A stretch of DNA of 64,000 bases from Burkholderiaceae bacterium (GCA_021166835.1 JAJPEN010000019.1:1-64000); one strand, 5' to 3'. Numbered from the stretch's first letter, positions 29,816 to 38,608 are shown. Notes: generated by a model not told the origin, from the letters alone. Numbers and translations are program-made.

Positions 29816-30431
29816 TCACGCTGTCGTACGTGCCGGCCTGCGTGCCCTGCTCCAGGCACAACCCGGAATCGAGGTCGTCGGCGATGTCGCGAATGGACGC
29901 GAGGCCGTGCGCGAATCGCAGCGGCTGCATCCCGATGTCGTCGTCATGGACATCGCGATGCCGGAGCTCAACGGGATCGAGGCGACGCTGCAGATGCAGG
30001 ATGTCTGTCCCTCGACCCAGGTCCTCATCCTGTCGATGCATGCGACCAACGAGCACATTTTCCGTGCCCTTCGTGCAGGCGCGCACGGATACCTGCTGAA
30101 GGATTCCGCCGGCGTCGAGGTGGTCCAGGCAGTTCGCGACGTGCACGCGGGACGGCGCTATCTCAGTCAGCGGATTACCGCATCGGTGATCGACGACTAC
30201 ATCGCGGAGCGCCACCGGTCGAGCCCGCTGGACTGCCTCAGTCGTCGCGAACGACAAATCCTGCAACTGGCCGCAGAGGGGAAGACCAGCGCCGAGATCG
30301 CCACGATGCTGTTTCTGTCGCCGAAGACGGTCGATACCTATCGCAGCCGGATGATGCACAAACTGGATATCGACGACCTGCCCCACCTGGTCAAGTTCGC
30401 GATCCAGAACGGGATCACGCAACTGGAGTGA
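29790..30431 (+). CDS. NarL/FixJ-family response regulator (second copy)
   Basis: A 213-residue regulator, same length as the copy at 28014-28655 and colinear with it. Receiver: LLADDHAVVRAG, phosphoacceptor D54 in VVMDIAMPELNG, K104 in YLLKDSAG. LuxR domain: LSRRERQILQLAAEGKTS and LSPKTVDTYRSRMMHKL. Its ATG lies 26 bases inside the kinase gene. The recognition helices of the two copies are nearly identical, so they may bind overlapping sites. The stop lies inside the heptamer repeat that follows. Confidence 0.94.
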   Translation: MIKVLLADDHAVVRAGLRALLQAQPGIEVVGDVANGREAVRESQRLHPDVVVMDIAMPELNGIEATLQMQDVCPSTQVLILSMHATNEHIFRALRAGAHGYLLKDSAGVEVVQAVRDVHAGRRYLSQRITASVIDDYIAERHRSSPLDCLSRRERQILQLAAEGKTSAEIATMLFLSPKTVDTYRSRMMHKLDIDDLPHLVKFAIQNGITQLE

Positions 30432-30537
30432 AGGGTGAAGGGTGAAGGGTGAAGGGTGAAGGGGAAGAACCAGCGCTATGAAAGCCGAGGCTTTCCCCTT
30501 CACCCTTCACCCTTCACCCTTCACCCTTGACCCTTCA
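30429..30537. repeat. heptamer array forming a long inverted repeat between convergent genes
   Basis: Five direct copies of TGAAGGG start at 30429, 30436, 30443, 30450 and 30457. On the far side CCCTTCA copies start at 30496, 30503, 30510, 30517 and 30531, with one variant CCCTTGA at 30524. The arms are complementary and enclose about 30 bases (30464-30495). The first copy includes the stop of the response regulator and the array ends six bases before the stop of the formate dehydrogenase gamma gene. It can fold as a long hairpin from either strand and may end both transcripts. Confidence 0.9.
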
Positions 30538-30542
30538 CTTCC

Positions 30543-31628
30543 TCAACGCTGAAACTGGCTCGGCAACGCCGCCGCCGTTGCCTCGTCGGAACGACGCGCC
30601 GGGATCTTGCCCGAGCGGATGTCGTCGTACCAGTAGCGGTGGTGCTCCCTGGCCCAGGTCTCGTCGACGTAGCCGGTCTCCATCGCCTCGAGCGCGCCTT
30701 CCATCCCGATCGTGCCGATGTAGATGTGGCCGAACACGAGCGCGATGAACAGCAGCGCTGCGCCGACGTGGATCCACCAGAAGGTCTGCTGCGTGAAGCG
30801 CGTCTGCTCGAAGTTCGGGAAATCGAGCACGAATCCGGCCACCGAGACGATGATGCCGAGCACGACCACGCCGAACCAGAAGAACCCCTTCTCGCCGGCG
30901 TTGAAGCGCCCGCTGGGCACGTGCGGGCTGTTCTTCGACAGCAGTCCGCCGAAGCGCATCAGCCAGCGGATGTCGTAGCCGCGGATCCAGTTGTCGCGCA
31001 CGAAGGTCAGGAACATCGCGATCGTCGTCGCCGCGAACAGCGGACCGACGAAGTTGTGCGTGGTTTTCGACAGGATCGCGAGGACCGAGAAGATCGTGTA
31101 GCCGGTGAGCGGCAGCAGGATATGCTTGCCGAACAGCATCAGGATGCCGGTGAGCCCGAGCACGACGAAGCACGCCGCGTTCAACCAGTGCGTGGCACGC
31201 TCGACGAAGGTGAAGCGCTCGATCAGCTGGCCGGTGGGCGGCTCGCGCAGGCGGATCTGTCCACGATAAACGTAGAACAGCGCGATCAGGATCAGCACCG
31301 CCACCAGGAACCAGCCGCCCCAGACGGTCATCGGTCCGTTGCGCAACTGCCGCCAGTCCTCACCGCGCGGCTCGATCAGCACACCGCCCTCGAACTTCGG
31401 CAACTGCGTCGAAAACGCCTTCGCCGAATTTACCTGGCGCCAGATGGGTGCGTTGTTCAACGGCTGGACCTTCTGGCGCCCGGCCGGATCCTCGCGCGTG
31501 TCGGCCAGCGACTTCGCCGCAGACTCCGCCGTGGGCACGTCCTGCGCGGCCTCGTCCTGCTGCTGCGCGAAAGCCGCAACACACCACAGCCCGACCAGCA
31601 GCGTCAGGGCCCGCATCGCTCGTTTCAT
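30543..31628 (-). CDS. formate dehydrogenase gamma subunit, cytochrome b556
   Basis: Membrane subunit that passes formate electrons to quinone. From the ATG at 31626-31628 (CGGAGG upstream) it has 361 residues: a signal peptide ending near residue 21 (MRALTLLVGLWCVAAFAQ), a periplasmic stretch of about 75 residues, then membrane helices with haem-b His ligands in FVERATHWLNAACFV, SKTTHNFVGPLF and FWWIHVGAALLFIALVFGHIY. The tail has EHHRYWYDDIRSGKIP. The longer N-terminal lead is usual for betaproteobacterial FdhI. Last gene of the formate dehydrogenase operon. Confidence 0.93.
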   Translation of the reverse strand: MKRAMRALTLLVGLWCVAAFAQQQDEAAQDVPTAESAAKSLADTREDPAGRQKVQPLNNAPIWRQVNSAKAFSTQLPKFEGGVLIEPRGEDWRQLRNGPMTVWGGWFLVAVLILIALFYVYRGQIRLREPPTGQLIERFTFVERATHWLNAACFVVLGLTGILMLFGKHILLPLTGYTIFSVLAILSKTTHNFVGPLFAATTIAMFLTFVRDNWIRGYDIRWLMRFGGLLSKNSPHVPSGRFNAGEKGFFWFGVVVLGIIVSVAGFVLDFPNFEQTRFTQQTFWWIHVGAALLFIALVFGHIYIGTIGMEGALEAMETGYVDETWAREHHRYWYDDIRSGKIPARRSDEATAAALPSQFQR

Positions 31629-31630
31629 CG

Positions 31631-31885
31631 TCAACCTCCGATGCGGATGTACTCGTTCTGCCCCTGGACCCGCTTCGTCAGCTCCTTTTCCCAGCTCTTC
31701 TCGTCGCCGCGCGTGTACTGCGTCTGGAACAGCAGCGGTTCGCCCTGCCACGGCGGCGTATCGCGCTGGACGACGGCGTGGCCCATCTTCTGGCCGTCGA
31801 CCAGCTGCGGGTTCTCGGTGCAGGCGCCGAGCACGCCCAAGGCGGCAAGTGACGCGGCCAGCACTGCGATGCGTGACTTGTTCAT
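31631..31885 (-). CDS. small lipoprotein in the formate dehydrogenase operon
   Basis: An 84-residue protein with a lipoprotein signal and lipobox (ASLAALGVLGACTENP, modified Cys about residue 22). The mature part is polar: QLVDGQKMGHAVVQRD and GDEKSWEKELTKRVQGQNEY. No domain recognised. It lies three bases after the Fe-S subunit stop and two bases before the gamma-subunit ATG, with GGAG before its own start, so it is made with the complex. It may anchor or help assemble the periplasmic part; this is inferred from position alone. Confidence 0.75.
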   Translation of the reverse strand: MNKSRIAVLAASLAALGVLGACTENPQLVDGQKMGHAVVQRDTPPWQGEPLLFQTQYTRGDEKSWEKELTKRVQGQNEYIRIGG

Positions 31886-31888
31886 GGC

Positions 31889-32503
31889 TCAGCTCCCCTG
31901 CTTGCGTCGCTGCGCGCCGCCCGGCCCGTAGGCGGTGCCCCAACCCCACAGCTCGGCGCCCTTGCCGCGCGCCATCACGCGCTGCCTATAGATGTTCGCC
32001 AGCTCTTCGCCGTCGCCGCCGAGCAGCGCCTTCGTCGAGCACATCTCCGCGCACACCGGCAACTTGCCTTCGGCCAGCCGGTTGCGGCCGTATTTCGCGA
32101 ACTCCTCGGGAGAACCGTCCTTCTCCGGACCGCCGGCGCAGAAGGTGCACTTGTCCATCTTGCCGCGCAGCCCGAAGGCGCCCGCCTGCGGAAACTGCGG
32201 TGCGCCGAAGGGGCAGGCGTAGAAGCAGTAGCCGCAGCCGATGCACAGATCCTTGTCGTGCAGCACCACTCCTTCGTCGGTGTGGTACATGCAATCGACC
32301 GGGCACACCGCGATGCACGGTGCATCCGAACAGTGCATGCAGGCGACCGAGATCGAACGTTCGCCCGGCTGGCCGTCGTTCAGCGTGACCACGCGACGCC
32401 GGTTCACGCCCCAGGGGATCTCGTGCTCCTGCTTGCACGCGGTGACGCAGCTGTTGCACTCGATGCACCGCTCGGCATCGCAGATGAACTTCATTCGGGC
32501 CAT
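31889..32503 (-). CDS. formate dehydrogenase beta subunit, four-cluster ferredoxin
   Basis: Electron-transfer subunit between the catalytic and cytochrome subunits. The 204-residue protein has four cysteine groups: CIECNSCVTACK, CMHCSDAPCIAVCP, CIGCGYCFYACP, and the CTFC pair with a later CAEMC, fitting four 4Fe-4S clusters. It has no membrane anchor, unlike E. coli FdnH, and no signal, so it is probably carried out with the Tat substrate alpha subunit. AAGGAG lies eight bases before the ATG. Upstream is fdhA, downstream the lipoprotein. Confidence 0.94.
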   Translation of the reverse strand: MARMKFICDAERCIECNSCVTACKQEHEIPWGVNRRRVVTLNDGQPGERSISVACMHCSDAPCIAVCPVDCMYHTDEGVVLHDKDLCIGCGYCFYACPFGAPQFPQAGAFGLRGKMDKCTFCAGGPEKDGSPEEFAKYGRNRLAEGKLPVCAEMCSTKALLGGDGEELANIYRQRVMARGKGAELWGWGTAYGPGGAQRRKQGS

Positions 32504-32537
32504 GGAGAGTCTCCTTTCATCCGTTCTGCGATGCGCT

Positions 32538-35483
32538 TCAGGCGAACTTCTCCACCTGGCAGATCGTGGTCTTCGATTCCTGCATCATCGTCACCGAGTC
32601 GTAGCCGTAGGTGGTGGCCGTGTTCACCGCCTCGCCGCGCACGATCGGCGCCGCACCTTCCGGGTAGAACTCGAGCAGGTCACGTCCCTGCCACCAGCCC
32701 GCGAAGTGGAACGGCATCCAGCAGGTATCGGGCCCCACCCGCTCGGTGACCAGCGCCTTCACCTTCAGCTTCGCGCCGGTAGGCGTGGACAGCCACACGT
32801 ACTCGTCGTTGCGGATGCCGCGGTCGTTGGCCGCCTTCGGATTGATCTCGACGAAGGCCTCCTGCTGCAGTTCGGCGAGCCACGGGTTCGATCGCGTTTC
32901 GTCGCCGCCGCCCTCGTACTCGACGAGACGCCCCGAAGACAGGATCAGCGGGAACTTCTCGTACATCTTGTCTTCGACGTTCTTCTGCTGCAGCGTCTTG
33001 TACAGCGTGGGCATGCGCCAGAACTTGTTCTTGTCGTCGTGCGTGGGGTACTTGGCGACGAGATCGGGCCGCGTGCCGTAGATCGGCTCGCGGTGCAGCG
33101 GAATCGGATCGGGGAAGTTCCAGACGATCGCACGCGCCCTGCCGTTGCCGAACGGGTAGCAGCCGTGGTTCTTCATGACCACGCGGATGATTCCGCCCGA
33201 GTTGTCGGTCTTCCAGTTCTTGCCGTCGGCCGCCTTCTTCTCGTCGTCGGTGAGTTCGTCCCACCAGCCGAGTTTCTTCATCAGGACCGAATCGAACTCC
33301 GGGTAGCCGCCGTGGATTTCGGCGCCCTTCGAGTACGAGCCCTCGGCGGCGAGCAGCGACACGCCGTCGCGCTCGACACCCCAGTTGGCGCGGAAGTTGC
33401 CGCCGCCGTCCATTACGTGGCGGGTGGTCTGGTACAGGTTGGGCGTACCCGGGTGCTTCAGCTCCGGCGTGCCCCAGCACGGCCACGGCAGGCCGTAGTA
33501 GTCGCCGTCGCACGGACCGCCCACCGCCTTCAGCGTCTTCACGTCGAAGGTGTGCTGGTTCTTCATGTGCGCCTTCAGGCGCTCGGGCGACTGGCCCGTG
33601 TAGCCGATCGTCCAGATGCCGCGGTTGATCTCCTTCAGGATCGACTCGGGAGTCGGCTCGTGCCATTCGATCCCGTGCTTGTTCACGGGACGCATCTCGT
33701 AGTTCTTCGACAGCTGCTCGCCGAAGCCCAGGCGCTCGGCGAAGGCCTGCATGATCGTGTGATCGGGCATCGACTCGAACAGCGGCTCGATGACGCGCTC
33801 GCGCCATTGCAGCGAGCGGTTCGAGGCGGTGACCGAGCCCGAGGTTTCGAGCTGCGTGCACGCCGGCAGCAGGTAGACCGCGCGGTTCGGATTGATGTTC
33901 TTGTTGTCGCTGCCGCGCATCGCAGCCATCGCCGCGGTGGCCGACGGATAGGGGTCGACGACGACCAGCAGGTCGAGCTTGTCCATCGCCCGCTTCATGT
34001 CCAGGCCGCGCGTCTGCGAGTTCGGCGCGTGGCCCCAGTAGATGACTCCGCGCAGGTTCGTCGGCTGGTCGAGCGCGTCCTTGTTCTCGAGCACGCCGTC
34101 GCACCAGCGCGAAACGGTGAGCCCGGCCTTCTCCATCATGCCGGGCGCGAACTGCGCCTTCATCCAGTCGTAGTCGACGCCCCATACAGCGGCGAAGTGC
34201 TTCCACGAACCCGCGGCGACGCCGTAGTAGCCGGGCAGCGAGTCGGGGTTGGGCCCGATGTCGGTGGCACCCTGCACGTTGTCGTGGCCGCGGAAGATGT
34301 TCGCGCCGCCGCCGGGGATGCCGACGTTGCCCAGCGCGAGCTGCACGATGCACGAGGCGCGCACCATCGCGTTGCCGATCGAATGCTGCGTCTGCCCCAT
34401 GCACCAGACGAGCGTCGACGGGCGGTTCTTCGCCATCATCTCGGCCGCCTGCGCGAGGATCGCCTCGGGAACGCCGGAAGCTTCCTCGACCTTGTCGGGC
34501 GTCCACTTCGCGAGCACCTCCTCGCGAACCTTCTCCATGCCGTAGACGCGGTCGTTGATGTACTGCTTGTCTTCCCAGCCGTTCTTGAAGATGTGGTACA
34601 GCATGCCGAACAGCACGGGAATGTCGGTGCCCGAGCGGAAGCGGATGTACAGATCGGACTTCGCCGCGGTGCGCGTGCGCCGCGGGTCGGCGACGATGAG
34701 CTTCGCGCCGTTCTCCTTGGCATGCAGCATGTGCAGCATCGACACCGGATGCGCCTCGGCGGCGTTCGATCCGATGTAGAACGCGCACTTCGTGTTCTGC
34801 ATGTCGTTGTACGAGTTCGTCATCGCGCCGTAGCCCCAGGTGTTCGCCACCCCGGAGACGGTCGTCGAGTGACAGATGCGCGCCTGGTGATCCATGTTGT
34901 TCGTTCCGAAGAACGACACCATCTTGCGCATCAGGTACGACTGCTCGTTGCTGTGTTTCGACGAGCCGATCCAGAACACCGCGTCGGGTCCTGACTCCTG
35001 CTTGATCTTCTTCAGCCGCTCGGTGATCTCGTCGAGCGCCTGCTTCCAGCTGATGCGCTGGTATTTGCCGTTGACCAGCTTCATCGGCGTCTTGAGGCGG
35101 TAGTCGCCGTGGCCGTGCTCGCGGATCGAGGCGCCCTTCGCGCAATGCGCGCCCAGGTTCAGCGGCGAATCGAACACCGGCTCCTGGCGTATCCAGACGC
35201 CGTTCTCGACGACGGCGTCGATCGAGCAGCCCACCGAGCAGTGCGTGCAGACGGTGCGGTGCACCTCGATCTTGCGCGGCGCCTCGGACTGCGCCTGCGC
35301 GGGCTCCACCATGTCGAACGAGAAGGCGCCGGCCGCGGCGCCCGCGCCGACGCCGATTCCCGATCGCTTCAGGAACGTGCGCCGATCCATCGTCGTCGAC
35401 AGCGCCGAGCGCACGCCGCGCGCCAGGCTGGCGGTGAGCGCGCCGGGCGCCGGTGCGGCAGCGGATTTGCGTTGCAGTTGCAT
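32538..35483 (-). CDS. fdhA: formate dehydrogenase alpha subunit, molybdopterin enzyme (Cys type)
   Basis: Catalytic subunit that oxidises formate to CO2 in the periplasm. The 981-residue protein has a Tat signal (DRRTFLKRSGIGVGAGAAAG) after a 31-residue polar lead; a later ATG at 35388-35390 would start right at the signal, but GAGGAG before 35483 favours the long form. The cluster is bound by C79, C82, C86 and C114. The molybdenum ligand is C204 in HQARICHSTTVSG, coded by TGT at 34872-34874, so no selenocysteine is needed; H205 follows. The rest matches the DMSO reductase superfamily through MGQTQHSIGNAMVRA and the C-terminal cofactor domain. Confidence 0.97.
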   Translation of the reverse strand: MQLQRKSAAAPAPGALTASLARGVRSALSTTMDRRTFLKRSGIGVGAGAAAGAFSFDMVEPAQAQSEAPRKIEVHRTVCTHCSVGCSIDAVVENGVWIRQEPVFDSPLNLGAHCAKGASIREHGHGDYRLKTPMKLVNGKYQRISWKQALDEITERLKKIKQESGPDAVFWIGSSKHSNEQSYLMRKMVSFFGTNNMDHQARICHSTTVSGVANTWGYGAMTNSYNDMQNTKCAFYIGSNAAEAHPVSMLHMLHAKENGAKLIVADPRRTRTAAKSDLYIRFRSGTDIPVLFGMLYHIFKNGWEDKQYINDRVYGMEKVREEVLAKWTPDKVEEASGVPEAILAQAAEMMAKNRPSTLVWCMGQTQHSIGNAMVRASCIVQLALGNVGIPGGGANIFRGHDNVQGATDIGPNPDSLPGYYGVAAGSWKHFAAVWGVDYDWMKAQFAPGMMEKAGLTVSRWCDGVLENKDALDQPTNLRGVIYWGHAPNSQTRGLDMKRAMDKLDLLVVVDPYPSATAAMAAMRGSDNKNINPNRAVYLLPACTQLETSGSVTASNRSLQWRERVIEPLFESMPDHTIMQAFAERLGFGEQLSKNYEMRPVNKHGIEWHEPTPESILKEINRGIWTIGYTGQSPERLKAHMKNQHTFDVKTLKAVGGPCDGDYYGLPWPCWGTPELKHPGTPNLYQTTRHVMDGGGNFRANWGVERDGVSLLAAEGSYSKGAEIHGGYPEFDSVLMKKLGWWDELTDDEKKAADGKNWKTDNSGGIIRVVMKNHGCYPFGNGRARAIVWNFPDPIPLHREPIYGTRPDLVAKYPTHDDKNKFWRMPTLYKTLQQKNVEDKMYEKFPLILSSGRLVEYEGGGDETRSNPWLAELQQEAFVEINPKAANDRGIRNDEYVWLSTPTGAKLKVKALVTERVGPDTCWMPFHFAGWWQGRDLLEFYPEGAAPIVRGEAVNTATTYGYDSVTMMQESKTTICQVEKFA

Positions 35484-35501
35484 CTCGCGTCTCCTCGGTG
35501 C

Positions 35502-35723
35502 TCAGACCAGCGTGCTGCGGTAATAGCGCTTGACGTGATCGGTGACGTGATATCCGCCGCCGCCGCGCTCGTCGAGCTTCGCCTTCGCCTTCGGCGCCGG
35601 CGCCTGCAGCGGACTGCCGCGCGTGGCGACCACCGCGGCGCCCGCCGCCGACGCGAGTCCGGCGCCGAGCAGGAAGCCCCTGCGCGAATTCCCGTCGGAT
35701 GCTTTCGGCTTCTTCGTGCTCAT
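35502..35723 (-). CDS. formate dehydrogenase region Tat-target small protein
   Basis: A 73-residue protein with a twin-arginine start (SRRGFLLGAGLASAAGAAVV) and a short tail ending GYHVTDHVKRYYRSTLV, the pattern of the small Tat-target proteins found only in formate dehydrogenase loci. Its function is unknown; the conserved tail suggests it binds the alpha subunit. It lies 18 bases before fdhA and 21 bases after the TorD-like gene. Confidence 0.85.
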   Translation of the reverse strand: MSTKKPKASDGNSRRGFLLGAGLASAAGAAVVATRGSPLQAPAPKAKAKLDERGGGGYHVTDHVKRYYRSTLV

Positions 35724-35744
35724 GGCTGCGGTCCTCCGGATGGA

Positions 35745-36401
35745 TCAGTCGAGGGATTCGAAATCGAACGCCTGGCGCTCCACGGCGAGGAACTCGCCGA
35801 GCAGCCGTGCGACGTGCTTGTAGAAATCGGTGACGCCGCAGTGCTCGATCGCGCCCACCAGCGTTTCGTACCACGGCGAGAGAAAACGCTCGAAGAACAC
35901 GCGTTGCGTGGAGAGGCTTCGCAACGGCTCGGGCGCGGCGACGATCAGCCAGGCCATCGTCTCGCACAGGGCGGCGATGTGGTCTTCGGTCTCGGAAACG
36001 TCGGGCCGGCGCGCCACGCCCAGCAGCGCGAGATGCTCGCGCAGGTCGACCAGCGGACGCTCGTGCAGATAGCCGCTCAGGTGCCACGACGCGTTCAGGA
36101 ACACCTCGGCCTTGCCGACGCCGATGAATGCCGCTTCGTACTCCTGGCGCAGGGCGTCGGCATCGGCGTCGGCGCACGCCTGCGCGAAGGCGTTCCATGC
36201 GCGCGCCAGAGGGGAAGAATGGGGCGAAGGATCGACGCCGGACGCGGCGGGCGACGCCATCTGCCCGCCGATCTCGCGAAGCCGCTGCGCCGACGGCGGC
36301 GCGCGGAAGAACTCGGCCAGCGTCGCGTACCAGCGGGCACGCGCAACGTCTTCCGGCGACACCGGGCGCGATTGCGACGACGCCGGTGCCGCGGCACTCA
36401 T
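35745..36401 (-). CDS. TorD-family molybdoenzyme assembly chaperone
   Basis: Cytoplasmic chaperone that keeps the alpha subunit ready for cofactor insertion and Tat export. The 218-residue all-helical protein has LRQEYEAAFIGVGKAEVFLNASWHLSGYLHERPL and, near the end, FFERFLSPWYETLVGAIEHC, both normal for the TorD/NarJ group. The ATG at 36399-36401 overlaps the ferredoxin stop; a longer upstream frame is not coding. Position next to the Tat target and fdhA supports the role. Confidence 0.88.
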   Translation of the reverse strand: MSAAAPASSQSRPVSPEDVARARWYATLAEFFRAPPSAQRLREIGGQMASPAASGVDPSPHSSPLARAWNAFAQACADADADALRQEYEAAFIGVGKAEVFLNASWHLSGYLHERPLVDLREHLALLGVARRPDVSETEDHIAALCETMAWLIVAAPEPLRSLSTQRVFFERFLSPWYETLVGAIEHCGVTDFYKHVARLLGEFLAVERQAFDFESLD

Positions 36402-38608
36402 GGCCGCTTGCGTTCCTCGAGCGCGACGATCGTCGCCTCGTCGGTTCGCGAGAACATGTCGACGACGCGGCAGTCGGCGCACATCTGCAGCCGGCGCGTG
36501 GCCGCGCCGCCGAACATCGAGTGCCCGGAGAGCTTGCCGAGCATGTTCTCGATCATCTGGCGGGTGCCGAAAGGCTTGCCGCACGAGATGCAGGCGAAAG
36601 GCTGCGCCTCGTTGAGAACGACCGGTGTTCTTGTCTCCTCGGTGAACACATACCTCGGCTCCAGCGTTATCGCCTGTTCGGGACAGGTCTTCACGCACAG
36701 GCCGCACTGCACGCAGTTGCGCTCGATGAAGCGCAACTGCGGCGAATCGGGGTTGTCGAGCAATGCCGATTCGGGACAGGCACCTATGCACGCCAAACAT
36801 AGCGTACAGCTGTCTCTTTGGACTTTCAACGAACCGAATGGCGAGCCCGCGGGCAATAGCACGTTTTGCGGAACGCTGCGTCCGCGGGAAGCCGCCTGCG
36901 CGATCAGGTGATCGAGCGCGAATTCGATCGAACGCCGCTTGTCCTCGGACAGCCCGAAGGTGGCGGGCTGCGCGACGCCTTCGGCCGCCTCGAGCGCGAA
37001 CAGCGCATCGGCCCAGTCGTCGCGGCTGGCGTCGACGACGTGGAAATGCCTGCCGGCATAACCGAGCGCGCCGACCAGCGTCTGCGCAACGGCGAATTGC
37101 GCGGTGGTCGCCTCGCGGTATTGCGGAGCGATGCCGGGCGCGGCGAGCACCGCGACCTGGCTCGCGCCGTAGGCGAGCGCGGCCAGCGCTACGTCGATAC
37201 CCACGGAGCCGACGTGGCGAACCGACACCGGAATCACGCGCGCAGGCAGGCCGCGTCCTGCGGGCAGCCCACGGGCGGGCCCTCGCGCGCCGCGCGGCGC
37301 GCGGATCAGCGACTCGAGCAACAGGCGGCCGTCCTCCTCGTCGTGAAAGAGGATCAGCGCGTTGCTTCCGCCGCGCTCGCGGTAGGCGAGCAGCCCCTGC
37401 CGCACCGGCTCCATCAGACGTGCGGGCGTCGGGTACTGGTAGCTGATCGCGCCCGACGGACACACCGTCGTGCAACCGCCGCAGCCCATGCACAGATGCG
37501 GCTCGACGCGGATCCGGTCGCCGGCCGATTCGATGGCGCGCGTGGAGCACACGTCGATGCACGCCGTGCAACCGGTGATCTGGTTGCGCCCGTGCGCGCA
37601 CATCTTCTCGCGATAGCGGAAGTACTTCGGCTTCTCGAACTCGCCGACCATCGCCACCAGCTCGAGCGCCATGCGGGAGCGATCCTTCTCGCTACGCCCG
37701 GGGTGGAAATAGCCCTGCGGCGGCTGATGACTCTCGAACATCGGCGTGCCCAGCCGGGTGACCGAGCAGCGGCGGCAGGTGTCGCCGAGCGGCTGCAGCC
37801 GGCAGTCGAACATCGAATCGGCGCGCAGGTCGAAGACGAGGTCGAAGCGCTCGCTGCGTTCGCGCTCGGAGCGCGAGAAGTCGATCGCGCCGATCGAGCC
37901 GCAGGCGGCCACGCAGGCGCGGTGCGACCGGCACAGCGCCGTGTCGACCTGCAGGTCGGCGCCGATCGCCGATTCGGGGCACGCATCGACGCAGGCGCCG
38001 CAGCGCACGCAGGCGTCGAGATCGATCGGATTGTCCTGCGTCCAGCGCGCCTCGAAATTACCGAGCCAGCCCTCGATCGATACGAGCGTTCCGGACAGCA
38101 CCGGAAAGGCGCGCCCGGACGGCAGCGACGCGCCTCGCGAATCGGTCATCAGCACGGTGGGGCTCAGGTGCCCGGCGAGCCGGGCGCCCCATTCGAGCGC
38201 GTCGCGCCCCGGCCCGACGACGAGCACGCGGCCCTGTGAGCGATATTCCACCGCAGGTACCGGGTCGATGCCGGCGCTTGCCGCGATCGCGACCAGCGCG
38301 GCGATCTTCGGCCCCGCGTCGGCCCGTTCCTCGCCCCAGCCGGCCAGCTCGCGCACGTTGACGAAGCGCACCGGCGCGAGGGCCTGCTTCGCGGTGGCGA
38401 GTTCGCCGAACAGTGCCGACTCCTGCGTGCACGCGACGACCACGTCGTCGGTGCCGCCGATCGCATCGGTGAAGCGCGAGACCTCGCGCCGGCACAACTC
38501 GCGTGCCGCGGGCAGCACTTCCACCGATCCGGGCAGGCCCGCCGCCAGACGGGCGCTCGCCAGATCGATCGTTCCATTGCAGCTGCAGACCAGGACCTTC
38601 GTTTTCAC
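36398..38608 (-). CDS. multi-cluster 4Fe-4S ferredoxin-like protein of the formate dehydrogenase locus
   Basis: A 736-residue cytoplasmic iron-sulfur protein with at least four ferredoxin-type groups: CVRCGACVDACPES, CTACIDVCSTRA with CMGCGGCTTVCPSG, CTLCLACIGACPES and CVQCGLCVKTCPEQ, plus CRSHRACVAAC and late CISC and CADC pairs. The N-terminal third starts [12 protein letters not shown] and has a dinucleotide-fold-like RVLVVGPGRDALEWG. The GTG at 38606-38608 overlaps the DUF3306 stop. These proteins occur with DUF3305/DUF3306 in betaproteobacterial formate dehydrogenase loci; the electron partner is not established. Confidence 0.85.
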   Translation of the reverse strand: MKTKVLVCSCNGTIDLASARLAAGLPGSVEVLPAARELCRREVSRFTDAIGGTDDVVVACTQESALFGELATAKQALAPVRFVNVRELAGWGEERADAGPKIAALVAIAASAGIDPVPAVEYRSQGRVLVVGPGRDALEWGARLAGHLSPTVLMTDSRGASLPSGRAFPVLSGTLVSIEGWLGNFEARWTQDNPIDLDACVRCGACVDACPESAIGADLQVDTALCRSHRACVAACGSIGAIDFSRSERERSERFDLVFDLRADSMFDCRLQPLGDTCRRCSVTRLGTPMFESHQPPQGYFHPGRSEKDRSRMALELVAMVGEFEKPKYFRYREKMCAHGRNQITGCTACIDVCSTRAIESAGDRIRVEPHLCMGCGGCTTVCPSGAISYQYPTPARLMEPVRQGLLAYRERGGSNALILFHDEEDGRLLLESLIRAPRGARGPARGLPAGRGLPARVIPVSVRHVGSVGIDVALAALAYGASQVAVLAAPGIAPQYREATTAQFAVAQTLVGALGYAGRHFHVVDASRDDWADALFALEAAEGVAQPATFGLSEDKRRSIEFALDHLIAQAASRGRSVPQNVLLPAGSPFGSLKVQRDSCTLCLACIGACPESALLDNPDSPQLRFIERNCVQCGLCVKTCPEQAITLEPRYVFTEETRTPVVLNEAQPFACISCGKPFGTRQMIENMLGKLSGHSMFGGAATRRLQMCADCRVVDMFSRTDEATIVALEERKRP

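Noticed and set aside
30429..30537. CRISPR array
   Set aside because: The repeats are seven bases with no spacers and in inverted orientation, so they are a palindromic tandem array, not CRISPR.
34872..34874. Possible selenocysteine codon in the formate dehydrogenase alpha subunit
   Set aside because: The codon at the molybdenum ligand reads TGT (Cys), and no in-frame TGA lies in the gene.
35109..36911. A 600-codon plus-strand frame opposite the formate dehydrogenase genes
   Set aside because: Shadow of fdhA, the Tat-target gene, the TorD-like gene and the ferredoxin gene; composition is that of an antisense frame.
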